Part shown: piece after piece, positions 44,728 through 54,885 of the stretch | Position numbering within the stretch: position 1 is the first letter of the stretch | Layout of the letters: each line of letters starts with the position of its first letter | Assembly: GCF_031020795.1 (NCBI RefSeq) | Contig: NZ_JAVHJP010000010.1 | Coordinates: forward strand, 32,761-96,760 | Direction of reading: 5' to 3' | Source of the DNA: Hydrogenophaga pseudoflava | GTDB taxonomy: Bacteria; Pseudomonadota; Gammaproteobacteria; Burkholderiales; Burkholderiaceae_C | DNA: 64,000 nt | Notes under the pieces: model-generated | Database searches by the model: none | The model's input: the letters and a program-made list of their open reading frames with translations, nothing else | Told to the model about the DNA's origin: nothing | Translations under genes and position numbers: made by a program

Positions 44728-45469
44728 ATGACACCCCTTCTCACACTCAGCGGTGTACACAAGGCCTATGGCCGGACACCCGTGATCCGTGGCCTGGACC
44801 TGACGGTCGCTGATGGCGAGTTCGTCGGTGTCATCGGTCCCAACGGCGCTGGCAAGACGACCGCGTTCGGCCTCATCGCCGGCAACCTGCGCTGCGACAG
44901 CGGAACCATCCATCTGCAGGGGCAGGACATCACCGCACTGAGCGCCGACCAGCGCTGCCGCGCCGGCATCGGCCGCACCTTCCAAATTCCGCAGCCCTTT
45001 GCCGGGCTGAGCGTGTATGAGAACACGCTGGTGGCGGCGACCTACGGCGCCGGCCTGGACCAGGAACCAGCAGCTGACGCGGCCTGTGACGCCCTGCGCC
45101 GCTGCGGACTCGCGGCCCAGGGCAACCAGCCGGCCGCCAGCCTGACGCTGCTGCAGCGCAAGCGGCTGGAAGTCGCTCGGGCCCTCGCCACTTCGCCCCG
45201 GCTGCTGCTGCTCGACGAAGTGGGCGGCGGCCTGACCGACGCCGAGGTGCACCAACTGCTCGAACTGGTCAGCGAGATCCACGCCCAGGGCGTGACCGTG
45301 CTGTGGATCGAGCACCTGGTCCACGCGCTGGTGAAGGTGGCCCGCCGCCTGGTGGTACTGACCGACGGCTCGCTGCTGGCAGATGGCCCGCCCGCCGAGG
45401 TGATTGCCAGCCGGCTGGTGCGCGAAACCTACCTGGGATCCGAACTGGACATGGAAGCGGAGGTGGAAC

Positions 45470-45483
<14 letters not shown>
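44728..45483 (+). CDS. Liv-type ABC transporter ATPase, LivG-like
   Basis: The 251-residue ATPase has Walker A GPNGAGKTT near residue 38, the LivG-type GIGRTFQIPQPFAGLSVYEN after it, a weakened signature (LTLLQRKRLEVARAL in place of LSGGQ..) and Walker B RLLLLDEVGGGLTD, with Val-Gly replacing the usual Pro-x motif. GGAGG lies just before the ATG. The stop lies 14 bp inside the LivF-like gene. It powers the importer together with LivF. Confidence 0.88.
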
Positions 45484-46167
<684 letters not shown>

Positions 46168-46171
<4 letters not shown>

Positions 46172-47040
46172 ACACCCTGATTGAAGTCCTGCTCAACGGT
46201 CTCCTGCTGGGCTCGCTTTACGCGATGTTTGCGCTGGGCCTGAGCCTGAGCCTGGGCGTGATGAAGATGATCAACCTGGCCCACGGCGATCTGATCGTGC
46301 TCGGCGCCTACCTGTCCATGGTGGTGATGTCCACCACCGGCTGGTCCGCCCTGGCCAGCCTGGCACTGGTGCTGCCCGCCATGTTCTGCATCGGCTGGCT
46401 GCTGCAGACCACGCTGCTCAACCGCGTGGTGGGGGCGCACGAACTGTCTCCGCTGCTGGTGACCTTCGGTCTGTCGGTGGTGATCCAGAACCTGCTGCAG
46501 GAGGTGTTCAGCGCCGACACGCGCAGCCTGCCCTCCGGTGAACTGACCCTGCAGGGCCTGAACCTGGGCGGCGTGTCGGTGGGGGTATTCCCGTTGCTGA
46601 TCGCCGCCATCAGCGTGCTGATGTACGCCGGCACCCACCTGCTGGTGGCCCACTCCCACTGGGGCCGCCAGGCGCGCGCCGTGTCGGACGACGCACCCAC
46701 CGCGCGGCTGGTGGGCGTGAACGACCAGCGCTTCTTCGCCCTGATGGCGGGCTTCGTGATGGTGGTCACCGGACTGGCCGCGGTGCTCTACGGCATGCGC
46801 ACCCCGTTCGCCCCCATGGCCGGCCCGGAGCGGTTGCTGTTCGCCTTCGAGGCGGTGGTGCTGGGCGGTCTGGGCAGCCTGTGGGGCAGCTTCTTCGGTG
46901 GCCTGCTGATCGGTCTGGCCCAGGTGCTCGGGTCCCAGATCAACCCCGGCCTGGGTGCTTTCTTCGGCCACCTCACCTTCTTCGTGGTCCTGCTCGTGCG
47001 CCCGCAGGGTCTGTTCAGCCCGATGACCCGCAAGCACTGA
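46168..47040 (+). CDS. Liv-type ABC transporter permease, LivH-like
   Basis: The 290-residue membrane protein has the LivH start LLNGLLLGSLYAMFALGLSL, then VMKMINLAHGDLIVLGAY and the ATPase-contact segment ARAVSDDAPTARLVGVN near residue 180. Eight or so hydrophobic segments follow the family layout. Its ATG overlaps the LivF stop. Confidence 0.9.
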
Positions 47041-47053
47041 CAAGGAAGTCCCC

Positions 47054-48034
47054 ATGCGCGCAGCCATTCACTCTCTGCTGTCTTCCTGGCGCGGCCTGGC
47101 CATGACCCTGGCCGGCCTGGCCCTGCTGGCCGCCCTGCCCTGGTTCACCGGTTTTGGCACCCAGCGCCTGCTGGTGGAGGTGTTCACCGTGTTCGCCATC
47201 GCCATGGCCTGGAACCTGCTCGCTGGCTTCGGCGGCATGGTGGTGGTGGGCCTGCATGTGTTCGTGGGCGTGGGCGCCTATGCCCTGTTCTTCCTCTCCA
47301 ACACCCTGGGCTGGAACCCCTGGGTCACGCTGCCACTGGCCATGGCCGTGACCGCCCTGTTCGCGGCGGTCGTGGCCCTGCCCATGTTCCGCCTCAGCGG
47401 CGCCCATTTCGCGGTGGGCACCTGGGTGCTGGCCGAGCTGATGCGCATCCTGGTGCTCAACGCCGACACGCTGGGCGCGGGCGGCGGCATGCCGCTGAGC
47501 AACCTGGGCGACTTCACCCGCGCCGAGCGCAACCTGGGCACCTACTGGGCTGCGCTGGCGGTGGCGGCGCTGGCCCTGTTCTGGGCCAGGGGCCTGCTCA
47601 AGAGCTCGCTCGGCCTGGCGCTGGCCAGCATCCGCGACAGCGAGGACGCGGCGCGCGCCAGCGGCGTGCCGGTGCGGCGCACCAAGCTGGCGCTGTGGCT
47701 GATGTGCGCCGCCCTCACCGGCGTGGCCGGCGCCGTGGCCTACATGAACACGCTGCAGGTGAGCCCGGACGCGAGCTTTGGCCTGGGCTGGACCGCCATG
47801 GCGATCTTCATTTCCGTGCTCGGCGGCATCGGCCGCATCGAGGGCCCCGTCATCGGCACGGCCATCTATTTCCTGTTGCGCGAGCTCAGCGCCGATTACG
47901 GCGTCTGGTACTTCGTGGCGCTCGGTCTCATTGCCATCGCCACGATGGTCCTGTCTCCCCAAGGCACCTGGGGGCTGGTGCTGCGCCGCTGGCCCTCCCT
48001 CGACCCGCTGCGCACGCGTCGCTGGATGCCTTGA
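47054..48034 (+). CDS. Liv-type ABC transporter permease, LivM-like
   Basis: The 326-residue permease has the LivM features AIAMAWNLLAGFGGMVVVG near residue 50 and the contact segment ASIRDSEDAARASGVPVRR near residue 195. About ten hydrophobic segments are seen. AAGGAAG precedes the ATG, 13 bp after LivH. It completes the importer. Confidence 0.9.
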   Translation: MRAAIHSLLSSWRGLAMTLAGLALLAALPWFTGFGTQRLLVEVFTVFAIAMAWNLLAGFGGMVVVGLHVFVGVGAYALFFLSNTLGWNPWVTLPLAMAVTALFAAVVALPMFRLSGAHFAVGTWVLAELMRILVLNADTLGAGGGMPLSNLGDFTRAERNLGTYWAALAVAALALFWARGLLKSSLGLALASIRDSEDAARASGVPVRRTKLALWLMCAALTGVAGAVAYMNTLQVSPDASFGLGWTAMAIFISVLGGIGRIEGPVIGTAIYFLLRELSADYGVWYFVALGLIAIATMVLSPQGTWGLVLRRWPSLDPLRTRRWMP

Positions 48035-48104
48035 CCGTGTTGTTTCCCGTACCCCAGACCACACCACCGGTCTTGTCCTTCAACCCCACTGGAGCATTTT
48101 CCGC

Positions 48105-48995
48105 ATGAAACCGATGACCCGTTCCGCCACGTTTGCCCTGCTGGCCACCGCCGCATGCCTTGCACACGCCACCGAAGGCGGTGGCTCCACCTACCCCCGA
48201 GGGGTGGAGAACTTCCTGGTGGGTGCCGTTCCGCCACCAGGCGTGTACCTGCTGGGCTATGGCAACCACTACGCCGCCGACAAGTTCATCACCGGACAAG
48301 GCGACAACGCGGGCATCCCTGGCTTCAAGGTGCGTGCCACAGCGGCCGTGCTGCGGGGCGTGTGGTCCACCACGACCGAAGTCATGGGCGGCCATCTGGT
48401 GTTTCACTCCATCGTGCCGCTGGTCAACCTGAAGGTCAGTGCCGCCGGCAACAGCCAGAGCAAAAGTGGCGTGGGCGACATCACGTTGGGAACAGGCGTC
48501 GCTTTTCACCATTCACCCCAGCTGCACACCGTCGTCGGCCTGGACTTTTCCTTGCCCACCGGTGACTACGACAAGAACAACCTGGCCAACATCGGTCGCA
48601 ACTACCTCTCGGTGCAGCCGCTGTTTGGCGTCAGCCACATCGACCCGAATGGCCTGAACGCCGACCTCAAGCTCACCCTCAACCTGAACCGCCGCAACAA
48701 GGACACCGACTACCGCAGCGGCAACGAGTTGTTCGCCGACTACTCCATCGGCTGGGGGGTGGGCAACGGCTGGACGGTCGGCGTTGGCGGACACGCCTGG
48801 CAGCAACTCACCAACGACAAGTCCGGCGGCGCCGATGTGGCCAACAGCAAGACACGCGCCTTCGCACTGGGTCCGTCCCTGAAGTACGACGACGGCAAAG
48901 GCTGGTTCTTCACCGCCAAGCTGCAGCGCGACATGGCTGTGCGCAATTCCACCCAGGGCACGGCGTTCTGGCTCAAGACATCCATTCCTTTCTAA
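48105..48995 (+). CDS. Outer-membrane transporter, MetA/phenol-pathway family
   Basis: The 296-residue protein has a signal peptide ending AACLAHA and the typical opening TEGGGSTYPRGVENFLVGAVPPPG, then paired strands such as VVGLDFSLPTGDYDK and a barrel end AFWLKTSIPF with C-terminal Phe. This is the family annotated as transporter in meta-pathways of phenol degradation. It should pass the hydrophobic substrate across the outer membrane, complementing the inner-membrane importer. Spacing to LivM is 70 bp. Confidence 0.8.
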   Translation: MKPMTRSATFALLATAACLAHATEGGGSTYPRGVENFLVGAVPPPGVYLLGYGNHYAADKFITGQGDNAGIPGFKVRATAAVLRGVWSTTTEVMGGHLVFHSIVPLVNLKVSAAGNSQSKSGVGDITLGTGVAFHHSPQLHTVVGLDFSLPTGDYDKNNLANIGRNYLSVQPLFGVSHIDPNGLNADLKLTLNLNRRNKDTDYRSGNELFADYSIGWGVGNGWTVGVGGHAWQQLTNDKSGGADVANSKTRAFALGPSLKYDDGKGWFFTAKLQRDMAVRNSTQGTAFWLKTSIPF

Positions 48996-49015
48996 CCCGC
49001 CAACAGGAGCACATC

Positions 49016-50026
49016 ATGGGCATTTCCCACCCCAAGTACAAAGTCGCTGTTGTCCAGGCCGCCCCCGTCTGGCTGGACCTTGACGGCACCGTCGACAAAT
49101 GCATCCAGCTCATCAACGAGGCCGCCGAAAAAGGCTGCAAGCTGATCGCCTTTCCCGAGACCTTCATTCCCGGCTACCCGTGGCACATCTGGATGGGCGC
49201 GCCCGCCTGGGCCATCGGCCGGGGCTTTGTGCAGCGGTACTTCGACAACTCGCTGTCCTACGACAGCCCGCAGGCCGAGAAGCTGCGCCAGGCCGTCAAG
49301 GCCGCAGGCATCACGGCATCGCTGGGTCTGTCGGAGCGTTCCGGCGGCAGCCTCTACATCGCGCAGTGGCTGATCGGGCCCGACGGAGAAACGATTTCGC
49401 AGCGGCGCAAGCTGCGCCCCACGCACTCCGAGCGCACCGTCTTCGGCGACGGCGACGGCAGCGACCTGAAAGTGCATGACACGCCACTGGGCCGCGTGGG
49501 CGAACTGGCCTGCTGGGAGAACATCCTGTCGCTGAACAAGTACGCCATGTTCTCGCAGCACGAACAGGTGCACATCGCGGCCTGGCCGAGCTTCTCGACC
49601 TACGAACCCTTTGCCCACGCCCTGGGCTGGGAGGTCAACAACGCCGTCAGCAAGGTGTACGCCGTGGAGGGCGGCTGCTTCGTGCTGGCGCCCTGCGCCA
49701 TCATTTCCAAGGCGATGGTGGAGGAGCTGTGCGACACCCCCGACAAACATGCCCTGACCCACGTGGGTGGTGGGCACGCGGTGATCTACGGCCCCGATGG
49801 CTCGCCCCTGACGGAGAAGCTGCCGGAAGACGCCGAAGGCCTGCTGATCGCGGAAATCGACCTCGGCATGATCGGCGTGGCCAAGAACGCCATGGACCCG
49901 GTGGGTCACTATGCCCGCCCCGACGTGCACCGCCTGCTGCTCAACCGCAAGAAGGGCTCGCCCGTGGAGCACTTCTCCTTGCCCGTCGACGCGGTCGATC
50001 CTCAAGACAACCTGACCGCGAACTGA
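49016..50026 (+). CDS. Nitrilase
   Basis: The 336-residue protein shows the complete nitrilase triad: Glu48 in FPETFIPGYPWH, Lys132 in RRKLRPTHSE and Cys166 in GELACWENIL, with the usual spacing. The RRKLRPTHSERTVFGDGDG segment is characteristic of true nitrilases (nitrile to acid plus ammonia) rather than amidases. It forms helical oligomers in known cases. CAGGAG precedes the ATG. The aldoxime dehydratase gene follows 30 bp downstream, which would supply its substrate. Confidence 0.93.
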   Translation: MGISHPKYKVAVVQAAPVWLDLDGTVDKCIQLINEAAEKGCKLIAFPETFIPGYPWHIWMGAPAWAIGRGFVQRYFDNSLSYDSPQAEKLRQAVKAAGITASLGLSERSGGSLYIAQWLIGPDGETISQRRKLRPTHSERTVFGDGDGSDLKVHDTPLGRVGELACWENILSLNKYAMFSQHEQVHIAAWPSFSTYEPFAHALGWEVNNAVSKVYAVEGGCFVLAPCAIISKAMVEELCDTPDKHALTHVGGGHAVIYGPDGSPLTEKLPEDAEGLLIAEIDLGMIGVAKNAMDPVGHYARPDVHRLLLNRKKGSPVEHFSLPVDAVDPQDNLTAN

Positions 50027-50056
50027 GGGCGATCCGTCCCTCCCACAGGAGCCCTC

Positions 50057-51106
50057 ATGGAATCCGCCATCGCGCCGCACCTGCGCTGCCCGCGCAGCCA
50101 ATCCCCACGCATGCCGGCCGGCTACACGCCACCCGTACCCGCGTACACCGCCCGCTATGCAACGGACCAGACGCACGCCGTCATGGCGTACCACGGCGTG
50201 CAGTACCGCGACCCGGCCGACCGCGCGTCGGCGGTGGCCGGGCTGCAGACCCTGCGCAACGCCGTGCAGGGCGCCGACGCGCCCCGCTTCTCCGACCTGG
50301 CACAGTTCCGCGACCCCGAGGGTTGGGACACGCTGGTGTGGACGGCCTACTGGTCCGACCGGGCGAGCCACCAGCGCTGGCAACGGCACCCGGCGGTGCA
50401 GGCCTTCTGGCAAAGCGATGAGCGCCTGAGCGGCAACACGGGATGGTTTCGTGAGGTGGCCTGCCCCGGGGTGGACCGCTTCGAAACCCTGATGTCATCG
50501 CCCGACGGGCAGGAGGCGGTGGCGCGCCTGGCCGAGGCGGTGAGCGGGGAGATTCTGGAGCACGCCTACTGGGGCGGCATGCGCGACCGTCTGCCGGCAT
50601 CGCAGACGGATGCACTGGCTGGTGCCCATCCAGCTCGCCCCTTTCCACCCCGACCTGGCGAACGGGTGGTCATCGAAGGCCATCACAACATCGCGCTGAT
50701 CCGCAGCGGCCAGAACTGGGAACACACCGTCGGCGCGGAGCGCGAGCGCTACCTGGGCGAGGTGGAGCCCGTGCTGCGCGTGGGCATGGCGTTCCTCGCC
50801 TCGTCAGACGGCCTGGGGGTCGGCTGTCTGAGCAACCGCTACCTGCGCGTGCTCGACGACAACTTGGCGCCCACCGACCGCAGCTACGGACTGAGCTGGT
50901 GGCAGAGCCTGGCGCACATGGAGGTCTGGGCCGAGAAGCACCCCACACACCTGAAGATCTTCGGGGCCTTCATGGGCATGCTCCAGGCCATCGCAGCGCC
51001 GCCCAGCCTGCGCCTGTACCACGAGGTGAGCGTGCTGCAGGCCGGTGATGCGCAATTCGAGTACCTCAACTGCCACCCTGGCACGGGGCTGCTGTCGATC
51101 GACTGA
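50057..51106 (+). CDS. oxd: Haem aldoxime dehydratase (Oxd family)
   Basis: The 349-residue protein matches the length (~350) and motifs of phenylacetaldoxime dehydratases: HAVMAYHGVQYRD, LVWTAYWSD, ILEHAYWGGMRDRLP, EGHHNIALIRSGQNW and SLAHMEVWAEKHPTHLKIFG. His287, His295 and His298 in the last block and His322 in RLYHEVSVL lie where the family keeps its haem-ligand and catalytic histidines; I cannot assign each without alignment. The enzyme dehydrates aldoximes to nitriles using ferrous haem. CAGGAG precedes the ATG. With the nitrilase it forms the aldoxime-nitrile-acid route, here the last gene of the operon. Confidence 0.9.
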   Translation: MESAIAPHLRCPRSQSPRMPAGYTPPVPAYTARYATDQTHAVMAYHGVQYRDPADRASAVAGLQTLRNAVQGADAPRFSDLAQFRDPEGWDTLVWTAYWSDRASHQRWQRHPAVQAFWQSDERLSGNTGWFREVACPGVDRFETLMSSPDGQEAVARLAEAVSGEILEHAYWGGMRDRLPASQTDALAGAHPARPFPPRPGERVVIEGHHNIALIRSGQNWEHTVGAERERYLGEVEPVLRVGMAFLASSDGLGVGCLSNRYLRVLDDNLAPTDRSYGLSWWQSLAHMEVWAEKHPTHLKIFGAFMGMLQAIAAPPSLRLYHEVSVLQAGDAQFEYLNCHPGTGLLSID

Positions 51107-51311
51107 CACGCAACGCGGCGACGTCGGACTCACCAAGCAACATCTTCGTGCGCTCCAGTTCGCTGAGGAGTACGAACCGCGCGAGGAGTTTCATTTGCTG
51201 GGCACGCGCCCTGGTGATCGAGATGTTCACGCAGTAGGCGCTGCAGACCCATTGGCAGGCGCGAAGGGCCACTTCAATCGGCATGGCCGCCCAAGCAAAC
51301 GAACACCCCGT

Positions 51312-52097
51312 TCAATGCACCTCTGCGGTGTCCACGCACAGTCCCTGGATACGGGCTGCCAGCTGCGTGCGGTTCTCGACGTGCAGCTTCTTGAACGCAT
51401 TGGACATGTGGAAACGGACGGTAGGAAACCCCACGCCCATTTCCTTCGCGATCTGTTTGTCGGGACACCCCATCAAGACCAGTGATGCCACCTGGGCCTC
51501 TCTCATGCTCAGAGATGTCTTGCGCCGCAGAAGGTCCACCAGGTGCTCCTGCCGGACGGGCTGGGCCACCGGCTTCTGGGTCCAGCTCAACCGCTCCATC
51601 GCCGAGGCAAACGCCGGCTCCACCAAGCGCAACGCCTCCAGTTCGCTGGCGTCGAAGTTGCCCCGGCTTCGCTGGCGCCAGATGCGCATGTCTGCGGTGC
51701 ACAACCCTTCGGCGAACACATAGACATTGACGCCCCAGTGCATGCGATCCTTGGCCAGGAAGTCGTTGAAGAACTCGGTGCGCGCCAGATCCGACTGACA
51801 AAGGATCTGCGTGGCCAAGGTGGGATGACGCCTTTCCATCATCGGGAACGTCAGCGGATCGATGTGCCGGTAGTACTCGTCCCAGGCACGGAGGTTTTCG
51901 ACGGACTGGTTCAGGGCTTTCACCCGCTCGAACCGGCGGCTTTCGTTGTTCCAGGTGAACGAAACATAGGTGTCGGCCTTGAGGAGGTCGAGCATCGGAA
52001 GCGCGAGGTCGGCGCGCAGACTGTCGGCGTCCTGGGACTGAGCAAGCAGGCGCATGACCTCACCGAGGGCGCGTGTCTGAGAACTTGAGAGATACAT
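51312..52097 (-). CDS. LuxR-type regulator of the amidase module
   Basis: The 261-residue protein has a C-terminal LuxR helix-turn-helix (LSMREAQVASLVLMGCPDKQ, EMGVGFPTVRFHMSNAFKKL) and an N-terminal region with an alpha/beta sensing look (DLLKADTYVSFTWNNESRRF), possibly autoinducer-binding-like or GAF-like. No synthase gene of the LuxI type is nearby, so if it binds acyl-homoserine lactone it is a solo. It is divergent to the amidase gene, over a 178-bp region with a CCCTATC direct repeat. The 205 bp between the aldoxime dehydratase and this gene hold nothing I recognise. Confidence 0.83.
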   Translation of the reverse strand: MYLSSSQTRALGEVMRLLAQSQDADSLRADLALPMLDLLKADTYVSFTWNNESRRFERVKALNQSVENLRAWDEYYRHIDPLTFPMMERRHPTLATQILCQSDLARTEFFNDFLAKDRMHWGVNVYVFAEGLCTADMRIWRQRSRGNFDASELEALRLVEPAFASAMERLSWTQKPVAQPVRQEHLVDLLRRKTSLSMREAQVASLVLMGCPDKQIAKEMGVGFPTVRFHMSNAFKKLHVENRTQLAARIQGLCVDTAEVH

Positions 52098-52176
52098 GAC
52101 CGTCGGCTAGCAATAACCATGCTGGGATCGCCGCACCATCCTAGGGCGGCGCGCTTGGCGCCCGCATCGGTAAGTT

Positions 52177-52205
52177 CCCTATCCAACGTGCATTCACACC
52201 CTATC
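52177..52205. promoter_or_regulatory. CCCTATC direct repeat, 22-bp period, before the amidase gene
   Basis: CCCTATC occurs at 52177-52183 and again at 52199-52205, 22 bp apart, or about two helical turns. Both lie on the same strand in the divergent LuxR/amidase region. This is a usual arrangement for an activator dimer or two tandem dimers. The LuxR regulator at 51312 is the obvious candidate. Confidence 0.45.
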
Positions 52206-52275
52206 AATCCTGCGAGGTGCCTTCTGTCTGTGTGCTGCCTACGATTTCTCCAGACCAGTCGACATCGGAACGCAC

Positions 52276-53679
52276 ATGAACCCCACCCAGTTAGGAATCT
52301 GCGACATACGAGCCCAGCTTCGCGCTGGCACGCTCACCAGCGTTGCGCTGGCCAAGGCCCTGATCGAGCGCACCAATGAGCGAACAGCCATGCGTGGCTA
52401 CGTGGCCTTTGATGAGGAAACGCTGCTCAAGGAAGCCACGGAAGCAGACCAGCGCATCGCGGCCGGAACAGATCTGCCCCTGCTGGGGGTGCCGATCGCC
52501 CTGAAAGACAACATCGACTCAACCGACTACCCGTGCTCTGCAGGAACGGGCAGCTTGCTGGGATCGTTGCCCGTCATGGACGCCGATGTGGTCACGCGCC
52601 TGAGAGCCGCTGGCGCCCTGATCGCAGGGAAGGCCAACATGCACGAATTGGCGTTCGGCATCACCACGGACAACCATGCGACCGGAGAGGCCCTCAACCC
52701 CTGGGACACAGATCGCATTCCCGGTGGCAGCAGTGGTGGCAGTGGTGTGGTGGTCGCGGCGGGCATGGTGCCGGCCTCGATTGGCACCGACACAGGTGGC
52801 TCGGTCCGCGTTCCCGCATCCCTTTGTGGCCTGGTGGGCTTCAGACCCACCGCGGGACGTGTCTCCGGCCGGGGCATCGCGCCCATATCCACCACCAGAG
52901 ACACCGCAGGCCCCATCGCCCGCAGCGTTGCCGACTGTGCACTGCTGGACGCGGTGCTGACCACAAGCCAGGCGCCGCTTCTCACGGTGTCTCTGGCGGG
53001 TGCGCGACTGGGGGTCCCGGCGAATCATTTCTGGGACGACCTGGATCCCGGCGTTCGTTCGGTGACGGAAGCGGCCCTCGACAGGCTTCGGGCGGCCGGC
53101 GCGCAACTGGTGCCGGTGGCCCTGCCGTCGGTGGCAGAACTCAATGCGGCCGCCGGCTTCCCCATCGCACTCCACGAGTTCGTTCGAGACATGCAGGACT
53201 ACCTGGCCTACGCGAAGCGCGGCATCTCCTTTGAGGAGCTTGTGGCGGGTGTCAAAAGCCCCGACGTCAAGGAGATCGTGTCCCCGCTGCTTTCGGGAGG
53301 AACCATTCCAGAGGCGGTGTACGAACAGGCCCTTGGCTCCAGAAGACAGCTGCAGGAGGTGTACGCCGACGCTTTCCTGCACTCTGGCGTTCACGCCCTC
53401 GTTTTTCCAACCGTTCCCGTCCCGGCGGCGAAGACCAGCGAGAAGATGAGCGTTGTTCTCAATGGCAAGCCCGAGCCGCTGTTCCCCACGTTCATCCGCA
53501 ACACGGACCCCGGCAGCAATGCAGGCCTGCCCGGCCTGACCTTGCCCGCCGGTCTGAGCGGGGGGCTTCCCGTCGGACTGGCTCTCGACGGACTGCCCGG
53601 CAGCGACCGCTTGATCCTCTCCCTCGGACAGGCGATGGAGCCGCTGTTTCCCATGAATTCCGCCCCCTGGATGCGCTGA
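52276..53679 (+). CDS. Amidase (amidase-signature family)
   Basis: The 467-residue protein has the amidase-signature catalytic set: Lys77 in ALKDNIDSTDYP, cis-Ser152 in GGSSGGSGV and nucleophile Ser176 in GTDTGGSVRVPA. It would hydrolyse an amide to acid plus ammonia; related enzymes act on indoleacetamide, mandelamide and similar aryl amides. It has only a weak ribosome site. The binding protein of a Liv importer follows after 49 bp, so amide uptake and hydrolysis are encoded together. Confidence 0.9.
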   Translation: MNPTQLGICDIRAQLRAGTLTSVALAKALIERTNERTAMRGYVAFDEETLLKEATEADQRIAAGTDLPLLGVPIALKDNIDSTDYPCSAGTGSLLGSLPVMDADVVTRLRAAGALIAGKANMHELAFGITTDNHATGEALNPWDTDRIPGGSSGGSGVVVAAGMVPASIGTDTGGSVRVPASLCGLVGFRPTAGRVSGRGIAPISTTRDTAGPIARSVADCALLDAVLTTSQAPLLTVSLAGARLGVPANHFWDDLDPGVRSVTEAALDRLRAAGAQLVPVALPSVAELNAAAGFPIALHEFVRDMQDYLAYAKRGISFEELVAGVKSPDVKEIVSPLLSGGTIPEAVYEQALGSRRQLQEVYADAFLHSGVHALVFPTVPVPAAKTSEKMSVVLNGKPEPLFPTFIRNTDPGSNAGLPGLTLPAGLSGGLPVGLALDGLPGSDRLILSLGQAMEPLFPMNSAPWMR

Positions 53680-53728
53680 GCGTCCTTCCCACAACAACCG
53701 AATCGCACTTCTCAATAGGAGCTTTCAC

Positions 53729-54877
53729 ATGCAACGCCGTACTTTCGTCGCCAGCGCAGCCATCGCATCCCTGGCGGGCCCCAGCCTCGTGCGGGCCCAA
53801 TCCGCATTGAACGTGGCGGTCATGATTCCCATGAGCGGGCCCGGGGGACTGTTCGGTCCTTCTTCAAAGGCCTGCGCCGAACTCGCGTTCGACATCATCA
53901 ACGCCCGAGGCGGCATCCTGGGCCAGAAGATCAATCCCCTGTTCGGTGATGCAGGTCTGCCCCCGGCCGAGGTCACCCAGGCGGCGCTGAAGCTCTGGAA
54001 GGGACAGAAAGCCCAGGCGGTCATCGGCATGCACGACAGCGCCGTCCGTGGCGCGCTGGTGGGACTCTTCAAGGGCCAGGTGCCGTACTTTTACGCCCCA
54101 GTGTATGAAGGTGGCGAATGCGCGAGGGGAACCTACCTCAGCGGGGAAACCCCTCAGCAGCAGCTCGAACCCGTCATCCCATGGATCGCCTCGGAGCGCA
54201 AGCCGACCAAGTGGTACATGATCGGCAACGACTACATCTGGGGTCGCAACACCAACGCCGCTGCGCGCGTATTCATCACCAAGACCGGTGCCAAGGTCGT
54301 TGGCGAGGAGTACCTCCCCTTCACCGTCGACAACTTCGATGCCAGCCTGGCACGCATCCGTGACAGCGGTGCCGATGCCGTTCTGGTGTCCCTGGTGGGC
54401 GGCGCCTCCGTCACCTTCAACAAGGCGTTCGCGAGCATGGGTCTGTCGGACAAGGTGATCCGGCTGGGTTCCTTGCTGGAAGAAAACACCCTGGCCGGCA
54501 TCGGCATCGCCAACGCCCGGAATCTGTACTCCAGCGCGGGTTACTTTGCGAACATCCAGACGCCTGCCGCGAAGGCATTCTCCGATGCGTACTTCAAGAA
54601 GTTCGGCCCCCAGGCGCCCACACTGAGCACCTTGGGCGAGTCGGTCTATGAGGGCGCCATGATGCTCGAAGCCATCGCCACCCGCGCGAAATCCCTGGAC
54701 GTCGAGAAGATGGACAAGGCCAGCAACGGCGCCAGCTACAGCGGCCCACGGGGCGACGTGGTCATGGGCGCACGCCACGTGACGCAGAACATCTATGTGG
54801 CGACGGTGGACGACAAGGGGTTCCGTGTGGTCAAGACCTTCCCGGGCGTGGGCTCGGGTCAAACCTGCAAGGTGTGA
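53729..54877 (+). CDS. Amide-type Liv-family solute-binding protein (AmiC/UrtA-like)
   Basis: The 382-residue protein has a signal peptide (RRTFVASAAIASLAGPSLV, twin-arginine-like) and the AmiC/UrtA-type fold: LNVAVMIPMSGPGGLFGPSS, INARGGILGQKINPLFGDAG and later EEYLPFTVDNFDASLARIRD. Ligands of the group are short amides and urea, consistent with the amidase upstream. AGGAG precedes the ATG. It overlaps or abuts the LivH-like gene. Confidence 0.87.
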   Translation: MQRRTFVASAAIASLAGPSLVRAQSALNVAVMIPMSGPGGLFGPSSKACAELAFDIINARGGILGQKINPLFGDAGLPPAEVTQAALKLWKGQKAQAVIGMHDSAVRGALVGLFKGQVPYFYAPVYEGGECARGTYLSGETPQQQLEPVIPWIASERKPTKWYMIGNDYIWGRNTNAAARVFITKTGAKVVGEEYLPFTVDNFDASLARIRDSGADAVLVSLVGGASVTFNKAFASMGLSDKVIRLGSLLEENTLAGIGIANARNLYSSAGYFANIQTPAAKAFSDAYFKKFGPQAPTLSTLGESVYEGAMMLEAIATRAKSLDVEKMDKASNGASYSGPRGDVVMGARHVTQNIYVATVDDKGFRVVKTFPGVGSGQTCKV

Positions 54878-54885
54878 GCGACGCC

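Noticed and set aside
51312..52097. Quorum-sensing pair
   Set aside because: No LuxI-type synthase is seen anywhere in the window.
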